From: an uncultured Roseburia sp.
Lineage (GTDB): Bacteria > Bacillota > Clostridia > Lachnospirales > Lachnospiraceae
DNA: 5,188 bases
Assembly: GCA_947564765.1 (NCBI GenBank)
Contig: CANODN010000162.1
Span: 1-5,188, forward strand
Direction of reading: 5' to 3'
Made by a program: the position numbers and the translations under genes. Position 1 is the stretch's first letter; each line of letters begins with the position of its first letter. The notes below the pieces were generated by a model. That model saw nothing but the letters and a program-made list of their open reading frames with translations. It was not told the origin of the DNA and made no database searches. Positions 1 through 5,188 of this stretch are shown piece after piece.

Positions 1-16
1 CAGCGTTCTGTGTTAA

Positions 17-403
17 TCAACATACGCTCAACTTGAAAATACTTACAACGGCAGACTTTTCCATTAATGATTGATAGATATTTATGGGTATCACCCACAC
101 TTCTGTATCCTTTTCCGCAGATACGGCAATATCAAACTGAATACTGTTCATCATACAGGAGGCGGAAAACAGGCACATATCAAACTCGAACAAACGGTAA
201 ACCGTGATTTCTTTCCCCTCGTCGGAACATATATAAGCCCGAAGCTGACCGGACTGCACAATCAGCATTCCCATACAGTCTGTATTTCCGTTGTGAATTA
301 CAGTTTTTGCAGGTATTTTCTTTTTATATACACTTTCCGTAAGTAATTTCTGTTCATCGGAAGAAAGTTTATTCCAGATAGGAAAACTGTCAGCAAATTC
401 CAT
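17..403 (-). CDS. Crp/Fnr-family transcriptional regulator, N-terminal sensor domain; cut off by an apparent frameshift near the window edge
   Basis: The 128 residues match the beta-roll (cyclic-nucleotide-binding-like) sensor domain of Crp/Fnr regulators: a helical start (residues 1-25), then a beta-rich core including VQSGQLRAYICSDEGKEITV (49-68), and the start of the dimer helix at about 107-120. Family members are about 220-230 residues, so the dimerisation helix and C-terminal helix-turn-helix are missing. The reading stops at 17-19, but a second frame stays open to the window edge and reads LINTER, resembling the family stretch just before FSDVMW, so a one-base indel near 20-40 is likely. 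The cAMP phosphate-binding signature (GE...RSA) is absent, so cAMP is an unlikely effector. C77 and C83 (CLFSASC) could be redox- or ligand-sensitive; this is inference. The ATG at 401-403 is supported by GGGAG at 409-413, 5 bases upstream. The gene is divergent from the thioredoxin reductase gene, a likely target. Family call is firm; the effector is unknown. Confidence 0.8.
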   Translation of the reverse strand: MEFADSFPIWNKLSSDEQKLLTESVYKKKIPAKTVIHNGNTDCMGMLIVQSGQLRAYICSDEGKEITVYRLFEFDMCLFSASCMMNSIQFDIAVSAEKDTEVWVIPINIYQSLMEKSAVVSIFKLSVC

Positions 404-444
404 AAAGGCTCCCTTCTTAAAAATTATATTTGATATCGGCAGAA

Positions 445-473
445 ATCATAGCACGATTCCTGACATATGTCAA
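445..473 (-). promoter_or_regulatory. Sigma-70/sigma-A type promoter of the Crp/Fnr regulator gene
   Basis: On the minus strand, a perfect -35 TTGACA (468-473) and a -10 TATGAT (445-450, 5 of 6 to consensus) are separated by exactly 17 bases. The expected start point is near 438, giving a leader of about 35 bases before the ATG at 403, with the Shine-Dalgarno GGGAG inside it. This is a strong promoter by sequence; the start point is inferred. Confidence 0.8.
460..473. promoter_or_regulatory. Fnr-like operator dyad overlapping the regulator's -35 box
   Basis: CTGACATATGTCAA contains a perfect 12-base palindrome (461-472). It has the Fnr-box layout of two 5-base half-sites around 4 bases (known Fnr consensus TTGAT-N4-ATCAA); here the half-sites are CTGAC and GTCAA. 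The right half lies within the -35 hexamer of the regulator promoter, so a bound protein would be expected to block RNA polymerase. Autorepression by the neighbouring Crp/Fnr protein is inferred. Part of the symmetry comes from the TTGACA hexamer itself. Confidence 0.5.
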
Positions 474-548
474 TTTTTCTACCTGCCTTTCCTCCCCGTT
501 TCAGCAGGAATCCTTTCTACAATCAGGATGAAGACGACTAAAAAATAA

Positions 549-569
549 TTCCGTGATAAAATCACAGAA
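549..569. promoter_or_regulatory. Imperfect inverted repeat upstream of trxB, candidate activator site
   Basis: Two 9-base arms, TTCCGTGAT (549-557) and ATCACAGAA (561-569), are complementary at 8 of 9 positions around a 3-base AAA centre. The inner GTGA...TCAC resembles Crp-family half-sites, but the spacing is one base shorter than the usual GTGA-N6-TCAC. The centre (559) lies about 40 bases before the predicted trxB start, the position used by class II Crp/Fnr activators (-41.5). The arm covers the place where a -35 box should be, and no good -35 is seen there. Confidence 0.45.
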
Positions 570-592
570 AAATAATGCTTTTTGGATATAAT
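564..592 (+). promoter_or_regulatory. Promoter of trxB: consensus -10, poor -35
   Basis: A perfect TATAAT lies at 587-592. With 17-base spacing the -35 would be ACAGAA (564-569), a poor match to TTGACA, and no extended -10 TG is correctly placed. The expected start point is near 599, 26 bases before the ATG. A strong -10 with a weak -35 next to a dyad is typical of an activator-dependent promoter; this dependence is inferred. Confidence 0.6.
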
Positions 593-624
593 AATAACAG
601 AACATCAAAAGGAGACTTTATGAT

Positions 625-1548
625 ATGGAACAGAAAATTTACGATACCATCATAATCGGCGGCGGACCTGCCGGATATACCGCAGCTTTATATGCTGTAA
701 GAGCCGGACTTGACACCCTTATACTGGAAAAATTTCTGGCAGGCGGTCAGATGACGCAGACGCAGCAGATTGATAATTATCCCGGCTTTGACGAAGGCAT
801 CGACGGCTTTACCCTGGGTTCTAAAATGCAGCAGGGAGCAGAACAGTTCGGTGCACAAACAATAAGAACCGAAGTGCTGTCCGTTGATTTACAGGCATCG
901 CCTAAGAAAATAACTGCCGACACGGGAGATTATTATGCAAAAACCGTCATAATCGCAACAGGCGCCGACCATAAACACTTAGGAATCAAAGAAGAAGAAA
1001 CCCTGATCGGCAAGGGTGTTGCATACTGTGCTGCCTGTGACGGTATGTTGTACCGGAATAAAACGGTCGCTGTTGTCGGCGGCGGAAATTCTGCGGCTGC
1101 AGATGCTTTACTTCTTTCCAAAATATGCCGCAAAGTATATGTGATACACCGCCGGGACACAATGAGGGCTGCAAAAATTTATCACGACCCTCTGATGAAA
1201 GCCGAAAATATTACCTTTCTATGGAATTCACAGGTAGATCAGTTTGTATATGACCAAAAACTCAAAGGCGTACGTCTCAAAAACAATGACGGCACTTCCC
1301 AAGAAATCGAATTGGACGGCTTATTTATCAGTATTGGCAGAAGTCCCGAAACAAAACTCTTTCAGGACCAGTTAACGCTGGATGATTCTGGATATATCGT
1401 TTCAGATGAAACTACAAAAACAAACCTGCCCGGCGTATTTGCTGCAGGCGATGTCAGAACAAAAGCAGTCCGGCAAATTATAACCGCCGCTGCAGACGGA
1501 GCTGTAGCGGCGCATTTTGCAGAAGAATACATTGCAAATAAAAATTAA
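625..1548 (+). CDS. trxB: Thioredoxin-disulfide reductase-like FAD/NADPH flavoprotein
   Basis: This is a low-molecular-weight thioredoxin reductase (307 residues; family usually 305-320), a cytoplasmic enzyme that passes electrons from NADPH through FAD and a redox disulfide to thioredoxin. Visible in order: FAD-binding GGGPAG (12-17), AGGQMTQTQQIDNYPG (39-54), the ATG motif (111-113), active-site CAACDG with C135 and C138, NADPH-binding GGGNSAAAD (152-160), the 2'-phosphate-binding HRRDTMRAAK (175-184) that points to NADPH, and the C-terminal FAD motif GVFAAGDVR (270-278). The glutamates common after GGGNTA in other members are replaced by Ala-Asp, so this may be a subfamily with a different partner. 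The ATG at 625 is preceded by AGGAG at 610-614, 10 bases away, rather long but the only start giving a complete FAD motif. No thioredoxin gene is adjacent in the window. It is divergent from a Crp/Fnr gene and converges on thiN, so it is probably monocistronic. Confidence 0.92.
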   Translation: MEQKIYDTIIIGGGPAGYTAALYAVRAGLDTLILEKFLAGGQMTQTQQIDNYPGFDEGIDGFTLGSKMQQGAEQFGAQTIRTEVLSVDLQASPKKITADTGDYYAKTVIIATGADHKHLGIKEEETLIGKGVAYCAACDGMLYRNKTVAVVGGGNSAAADALLLSKICRKVYVIHRRDTMRAAKIYHDPLMKAENITFLWNSQVDQFVYDQKLKGVRLKNNDGTSQEIELDGLFISIGRSPETKLFQDQLTLDDSGYIVSDETTKTNLPGVFAAGDVRTKAVRQIITAAADGAVAAHFAEEYIANKN

Positions 1549-1550
1549 TT

Positions 1551-2201
1551 TCAATCTTTCGTTTCAAACACCAGCAGAATGCCTTCCTTCAGATAAATAG
1601 TCCCTTCCTCTTCCAGAATTTCATTGCTGATTCCAATGGTAGTATGAGACACCATGGTATAATCCGTCAGCGGATATTTCATACCGGTCAAAGTAATGCC
1701 TGTAACCTTTGGCGTAAAGGGAAGGAGCGAAATATACGTTCCATACTGCTCCTTTTTGGAAATCGAGATGCCTCTGTCGATCATACGGATTCTGTTACGG
1801 GAATCTGCCAGCAGAATTTTTGTTCCCGTTTCCAGTCCAAGTCCCAAAAGCCCGATGTTTCCCAACGTATGATCCAACCGGTTTCCAATGCCGCCCAGAA
1901 TATGGATCTCGTCATATCCTTCTTTCATCAGATTTCTAAGTGCCGCCTCCGTATCCGTATCGTCTTTTTCCGGAACCAAACGCAGCCACTCAATTTGTTC
2001 CTGCTCTTCAAAAAAGGTAAGAGCCTTTGGATCAACGGAATCAAAATCACCCACAATCCGGTTCGGCTTTATTCCGGTATGATAAAAAAATTCCAGACCA
2101 AAATCTACTGCCACTTTATATTCAAATGCATAACGCTCCATATATGCCAGACAAAAATCCTTTTCGATCTGTCCTCCGGCTATGATTACTGCTCTTCTCA
2201 T
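1551..2201 (-). CDS. thiN: Thiamine pyrophosphokinase (thiamine diphosphokinase)
   Basis: ThiN transfers pyrophosphate from ATP to thiamine to make TPP, the cofactor of transketolase, pyruvate-ferredoxin oxidoreductase and others; it serves salvage of imported thiamine. The 216 residues match the family length (about 210-220). Hallmarks are the GDFDSV loop (51-56), the acidic KDDTDTE (79-85) that binds metal and ATP, GGIGNRLDHTLGNI (103-116), and the C-terminal thiamine-binding domain with SHTTIGISNE (185-194). The ATG at 2199-2201 overlaps the rpe stop in an ATGA arrangement, with AGGAA (2207-2211) 5 bases upstream, inside the end of rpe, so translation is probably coupled. It is the last gene of the kinase-rsgA-rpe-thiN operon, in the same order as in Bacillus subtilis. 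No TPP riboswitch is seen. Its stop lies 2 bases from that of convergent trxB. Confidence 0.95.
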   Translation of the reverse strand: MRRAVIIAGGQIEKDFCLAYMERYAFEYKVAVDFGLEFFYHTGIKPNRIVGDFDSVDPKALTFFEEQEQIEWLRLVPEKDDTDTEAALRNLMKEGYDEIHILGGIGNRLDHTLGNIGLLGLGLETGTKILLADSRNRIRMIDRGISISKKEQYGTYISLLPFTPKVTGITLTGMKYPLTDYTMVSHTTIGISNEILEEEGTIYLKEGILLVFETKD

Positions 2202-2863
2202 CTTTGTTCCTGTTCCGCCATATATTGCAGAAAACCTTCAACGTTTTCTTTTATGTCTCCGCCAAAAACCGCACTTCCCGCCACAACAATATTCGCACCG
2301 GCTCCAAGCACCTTTCCCACGTTATCCAATGTTACGCCGCCGTCTGCCTCGATATCTGTTTTTAATCCCCGCTCATCCAGCATACTTCTTAAATCTCTGA
2401 TTTTATCTATGGTATAGGGAATTAATTTCTGTCCTCCAAACCCCGGATTGACTGTCATAATCAAAACCATATCTACTTCCCCTAAGACATATTCCACTGT
2501 GCTAAGGGAGGTTGCCGGATTTAACGCCACGCCTGCCAGAATTCCCTTTTCTTTGATTTTCTGAATCGAACGGTCTAAATGGGTACAGGCCTCGGCGTGC
2601 ACCGTAATAATATCCGCGCCTGCATTGACAAAATCGTCAATATAGCGATCCGGGTCCTGTATCATCAGATGCACGTCAAAAATCCGGTCGCTGATGGGAC
2701 GGATTGATTTAACCACCGGAAGTCCCATGGAAATACTTGGCACAAACATCCCGTCCATTACATCAATATGCACATACTGGGCACCTGCTTCATCTAACAG
2801 GGCCACCTGATCTCCCAAAACAGCAAAATCTGCCGATAACAAAGACGGCGATAAACAATTCAT
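2198..2863 (-). CDS. rpe: Ribulose-phosphate 3-epimerase
   Basis: Rpe interconverts D-ribulose 5-phosphate and D-xylulose 5-phosphate in the pentose phosphate pathway; it is a cytoplasmic, metal-dependent TIM barrel. From the ATG at 2861-2863 the protein has 221 residues, the usual size. It shows SPSLLSADF (5-13), HIDVMDGMFVPSISMG (32-47), HLMI (65-68), VALNPATSL (112-120), MTVNPGFGGQ (136-145), IEADGGV (171-177) and the phosphate-binding VAGSAVFGG (194-202). The expected metal ligands H32, D34, H65 and D174 are all present, with D34 and D174 also the acid/base pair. An in-frame GTG at 2873-2875 would add four residues, but the ATG is preferred: GGAGG (2869-2873) lies 5 bases upstream of it, overlaps the GTG, and the ATG overlaps the rsgA stop as ATGA. 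Translational coupling to rsgA and thiN is likely. Confidence 0.96.
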   Translation of the reverse strand: MNCLSPSLLSADFAVLGDQVALLDEAGAQYVHIDVMDGMFVPSISMGLPVVKSIRPISDRIFDVHLMIQDPDRYIDDFVNAGADIITVHAEACTHLDRSIQKIKEKGILAGVALNPATSLSTVEYVLGEVDMVLIMTVNPGFGGQKLIPYTIDKIRDLRSMLDERGLKTDIEADGGVTLDNVGKVLGAGANIVVAGSAVFGGDIKENVEGFLQYMAEQEQR

Positions 2864-3753
2864 AGCTTCCTCCACTCAAATTTTTCATTTTCCTTCAGTT
2901 CCCGGTACAGACTGACATAGTTTTCATAACGCTGCCTGTGAATCCTACCCTCCTGCACTGCCTGCTTGATCCCGCAGTCCGGCTCATTCACATGACTGCA
3001 GCCTTGAAACCTGCATTCGGACTCATAGGGCAGAAATTCCTCATAATAATTCCACAGCGTATCAGAACGAATATCCAAAAGATCCAGAGATCCAAAGCCC
3101 GGTGTATCCATAATATACGTATCTCCCTGTATATGGATCAGCTGGGAGTGTCTTGTAGTATGCTTTCCCCGTGCAATTTTTCTGCTGATATCACCTGTTT
3201 CCATTTGCACCTCATCCTGCAGCCGGTTGATAATGGAGGATTTGCCCACACCGGATGGTCCTGCCACGGCACTTGTCTTTCCTTCCAGCAAAGAAAGCAA
3301 TTCTTCCATTCCCTGATTTTTTTCTGCACTGGTAAATACAAGGGGAAAGCCGCATTCTTGATAAACCGCGGCGATCTGTTCCAGCTTTTCATTCCCTGAC
3401 AAATCTGATTTATTAAAACAGATCGTCACCGGAATCTGCTGATGACGCATCATAATCAAAAACCGTTCCAGCAGATTATAATTCGGCTCCGGCTTTGCCG
3501 CCGCAAAAATCAAAATTGCCTGATCAATATTTGCAACGGCAGGACGGATCAATTCGTTTTTCCGCCCCTGTATATCGGTAATATTTCCTTCTTTCTCTTT
3601 TTCATCCAATACGTCTATTTCAACATTGTCTCCGACTAAAGGCTTTATTTTCCGATTACGGAAAATTCCCTTTGCCTTACATTCATAAATTCCGGATTCT
3701 GCTGCGTGTACGTAGTAGAATCCGGAAATGCCTTTGATAATCTTTCCTCTCAT
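2860..3753 (-). CDS. rsgA: Ribosome small-subunit-dependent GTPase RsgA (CpgA/YloQ)
   Basis: RsgA is a circularly permuted GTPase that binds the 30S subunit late in assembly and checks the decoding centre. From the ATG at 3751-3753 it has 297 residues, typical for the family. An N-terminal OB fold (about 1-70) is followed by G motifs in permuted order: NKSD (114-117, G4), TSA (141-143, G5), the P-loop GPSGVGKSS (165-173, G1), RGKHTT (195-200, G2) and DTPGF (216-220, G3). The C-terminal zinc knuckle is complete: C247, C252, H254, C260 with spacing C-x4-C-x-H-x5-C. An upstream in-frame ATG (3784-3786) would add 11 residues but overlaps the kinase gene and has no Shine-Dalgarno; the chosen start has AGGA (3759-3762) 5 bases upstream. 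It follows the PASTA kinase gene by 10 bases. In B. subtilis the homologue CpgA is a known substrate of PrkC, which fits the pairing. Confidence 0.96.
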   Translation of the reverse strand: MRGKIIKGISGFYYVHAAESGIYECKAKGIFRNRKIKPLVGDNVEIDVLDEKEKEGNITDIQGRKNELIRPAVANIDQAILIFAAAKPEPNYNLLERFLIMMRHQQIPVTICFNKSDLSGNEKLEQIAAVYQECGFPLVFTSAEKNQGMEELLSLLEGKTSAVAGPSGVGKSSIINRLQDEVQMETGDISRKIARGKHTTRHSQLIHIQGDTYIMDTPGFGSLDLLDIRSDTLWNYYEEFLPYESECRFQGCSHVNEPDCGIKQAVQEGRIHRQRYENYVSLYRELKENEKFEWRKL

Positions 3754-3763
3754 AGAAATCCTG

Positions 3764-5176
3764 TTATTGTTTGGTAAACATGACATTGTCTGTCTGTGTA
3801 CTGGTACTTCCGTCTGCTAAATGCCATGTGATCTTAATGGTTCCGCTGTCACAGTCTTCAATATCCCCGCAGCTGATCTTATAGGGGAATTTAGAGCTCT
3901 TCACACCGGACCATGTCTGCAGCTGCGTACCGTTGGAAGCTGTCAGCACAATATCTGCCGACACCACCTCTGCATTGGTGGGAAGAGAAATCTCTGCCTT
4001 GCAGTAATAGTAATTCTTGCTGCTTCCGGAACTGATCACAAGGGTAATCCCTGTCCCCCGGTCTACATATTTGCCTTCCGGAATACTCTGATTTATGACA
4101 TTGCCCGCCGGTATCGTATCACTGGGTTCTGTGGAGGTACTGGTGACGGTAAGCCCTGCCTGCGTCAGCAGGTTAACTGCTTCTTCCTGCGGCCTGTTCA
4201 ATACGCCCGGTACCGCAACGGCTTCCTTGCCCTGGCTGACTACAATCGTAACCGTATCGCCCTTTTTCCCGGGAGTGCCGCCGGAAGGTGTCTGAGAAAT
4301 GACCTTGCCGGAGGCTACCGTATCACTGTATTCGTATTTGCGCACCGGATCAAACCCCTGATCCCTAAGCATATTCATTGCCGCTTCACTGTCATAATCC
4401 AAAACACTGGGAACCTGAACTTCTCCTGCTCCCGTACTGATATATACATAAATCGTCGTATTAATATCTACTTTTTCTCCTTCTTCCACATCCTGAGACA
4501 TGATCTGTCCCTTATCATACTCATCGGAAGAACCGGTGCCTGCCTCTCTGATACCAAGTCCGATCTTTTTCAACGCTTCTTTCGCTTCATCGAAGGTCAT
4601 TCCCGTCACCTTAATCATGGAAACCTGCTCTTTTTTAACCTGCTCTGTATTGATTACGGAAGGTTCTTCCGTATCCTTCTCTTTCTTCTTATCAGAACCG
4701 CCAAAAATACCGAATACATTTCCCACCAGATAAACAACAATCGCCACAATGATAACAGCGGCAATAATTCCGCCAATCGTTACGGCTTTCTCCAGCCTTG
4801 GATTTAAGAAGCCGTCCTCTTCTTCCTCTTCCTCCGACTCCTCCTCCGGCTCTTCATAGCTTCTGATCTCTTCCTTTCTGGGTGCTCTGGCATGTTTGAT
4901 TTCATTTACTTCCCGTTCATCCATAACTCTGGTACGGTTCAGACTGCCGTCTGCCATTTTTACAAAATCCGCATCCGGATGAACCAGCACCTGCTTCAAA
5001 TCTCCCAAAAGCTCACTGATATTGCCATATCTGCGGTCCGGACTTTTCTGGGTACATTTCAAAATGATTTTTTCCATGCTGATGGGAAGATCCGCCGCAT
5101 AGGTTCTGGGAGATGTCATTTCCTCCTGTAAATGCTGTATGGCAAAGATACAGAATAACCGGGAAAATATTAACAA
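3764..5176 (-). CDS. prkC: PASTA-domain Ser/Thr protein kinase (PrkC/PknB/Stk1 type), C-terminal part; 5' end broken at the window edge
   Basis: This membrane kinase family senses peptidoglycan fragments or lipid II through external PASTA repeats and phosphorylates cytoplasmic proteins. Only the last part of the kinase domain is present: AIQHLQEE (12-19) to about residue 66, including the conserved CTQKSPDRRY (41-50). A juxtamembrane linker follows with an acidic run (108-121), then one transmembrane helix (about 131-154), three PASTA repeats (about 183-249, 251-316, 318-384) and a beta-rich C-terminal domain (385-470). The inside-to-outside layout is that of a type II single-pass kinase. The catalytic HRD and DFG motifs lie beyond the window. 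Residues 1-11, read from a TTG at 5176, do not fit the family and an in-frame TAG lies at 5180-5182, so the true gene should continue past the edge but the frame is broken near 5143-5151. An ATG at 5119 with GGAGG in front is not a credible start, being inside the kinase fold. First gene of the operon visible here; a prpC-type phosphatase gene is expected upstream. Confidence 0.9.
   Translation of the reverse strand: MLIFSRLFCIFAIQHLQEEMTSPRTYAADLPISMEKIILKCTQKSPDRRYGNISELLGDLKQVLVHPDADFVKMADGSLNRTRVMDEREVNEIKHARAPRKEEIRSYEEPEEESEEEEEEDGFLNPRLEKAVTIGGIIAAVIIVAIVVYLVGNVFGIFGGSDKKKEKDTEEPSVINTEQVKKEQVSMIKVTGMTFDEAKEALKKIGLGIREAGTGSSDEYDKGQIMSQDVEEGEKVDINTTIYVYISTGAGEVQVPSVLDYDSEAAMNMLRDQGFDPVRKYEYSDTVASGKVISQTPSGGTPGKKGDTVTIVVSQGKEAVAVPGVLNRPQEEAVNLLTQAGLTVTSTSTEPSDTIPAGNVINQSIPEGKYVDRGTGITLVISSGSSKNYYYCKAEISLPTNAEVVSADIVLTASNGTQLQTWSGVKSSKFPYKISCGDIEDCDSGTIKITWHLADGSTSTQTDNVMFTKQ
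4025..4630 (-). repeat. Three tandem PASTA repeats of the kinase, coding level
   Basis: Three units of about 65 residues share the pattern of a valine-rich start, A-x3-L-x2-x-G helix end, and a Q-x-P/Q-x(n)-EG/GG-x3 strand ending in a V/I-x-V-x-I-S-x-G strand. The second and third begin with VPSV and VPGV; the first begins with MIKV and lacks the proline. They are diverged at sequence level, so this is an ancient domain repeat and not a recent DNA duplication. Boundaries are approximate. Confidence 0.8.
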
Positions 5177-5188
5177 AAGCTATGTGAA

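Noticed and set aside
482..508. CCTGC...GCAGG inverted repeat in the intergenic spacer
   Set aside because: Arms of 5 bases separated by 17 bases are expected by chance, and it is not aligned with either promoter.
620..655. Tiny open frame of 11 codons (MIWNRKFTIPS) overlapping the trxB start
   Set aside because: Its ATG is better spaced from AGGAG (5 bases) than the trxB ATG, but it is very short and no attenuation structure is visible. It may be chance; I do not call a leader peptide.
1516..1538. Possible hairpin TTTGCA...TGCAAA at the end of trxB as a terminator
   Set aside because: The stem is only 6 bases and AT-rich with an 11-base loop, and no U-tract follows. It is too weak for a rho-independent terminator.
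1644..2417. Plus-strand open frame of 257 codons antisense to thiN and rpe
   Set aside because: It lies opposite two confident genes with complete family motifs, its product has no recognisable domain, and no ribosome site or promoter supports it. It is a shadow frame.
2864..2875. GTG start for rpe four codons upstream
   Set aside because: The GTG lies within the Shine-Dalgarno sequence that serves the ATG at 2863, and the family normally starts just before the SPSLLSADF motif.
3754..3786. Upstream ATG for rsgA adding 11 residues
   Set aside because: It has no Shine-Dalgarno, would overlap the kinase gene by 23 bases, and the added residues simply reread the kinase 3' end in another frame.
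3821..4807. Plus-strand open frame of 328 codons antisense to the PASTA kinase
   Set aside because: It is long but has no family features and is fully opposite the kinase linker, membrane helix and PASTA repeats. It reflects codon bias of the real gene.

Overview
The window looks like a chromosomal piece from a low-to-mid GC Gram-positive anaerobe, most likely a member of the Clostridia close to Lachnospiraceae. The evidence is the gene order PASTA kinase, rsgA, rpe, thiN (shared with Bacillus subtilis prkC-cpgA-rpe-thiN), the clostridial style of the kinase and thioredoxin reductase proteins, purine-rich Shine-Dalgarno sites and sigma-70/sigma-A type promoters. This placement is inferred from protein character and synteny; no database search was made.

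Left part (1-1548): a Crp/Fnr-type regulator gene on the minus strand is divergent from a thioredoxin-reductase-like flavoprotein gene on the plus strand. The 221-base spacer holds a near-consensus promoter for the regulator (TTGACA-17-TATGAT). An Fnr-geometry dyad overlaps its -35 box. A second dyad sits about 40 bases upstream of the expected trxB start point, which is the usual place for a class II Crp/Fnr activator site. The simplest reading is a redox- or oxygen-responsive regulator that controls itself and the neighbouring reductase.

Right part (1551-5188): four minus-strand genes form a tight operon read from right to left: PASTA-domain Ser/Thr kinase (C-terminal part only), ribosome-assembly GTPase RsgA, ribulose-5-phosphate 3-epimerase and thiamine pyrophosphokinase. 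Spacings are 10 bases, then two 4-base ATGA stop/start overlaps. The operon joins cell-envelope signalling and ribosome maturation to pentose phosphate metabolism. ThiN makes TPP, the cofactor of transketolase, which uses the product of Rpe. thiN and trxB converge with only 2 bases between their stop codons.

Both window ends look damaged. The regulator loses its frame about 20 bases from the left edge and the kinase loses its frame about 40 bases from the right edge, each with family-like sequence continuing in another frame. This fits a short contig with error-prone ends better than two independent pseudogenes. I see no mobile element, CRISPR array, tRNA, rRNA or riboswitch, and nothing that amounts to a new system. 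The most interesting signal is the regulatory layout between the regulator and trxB.
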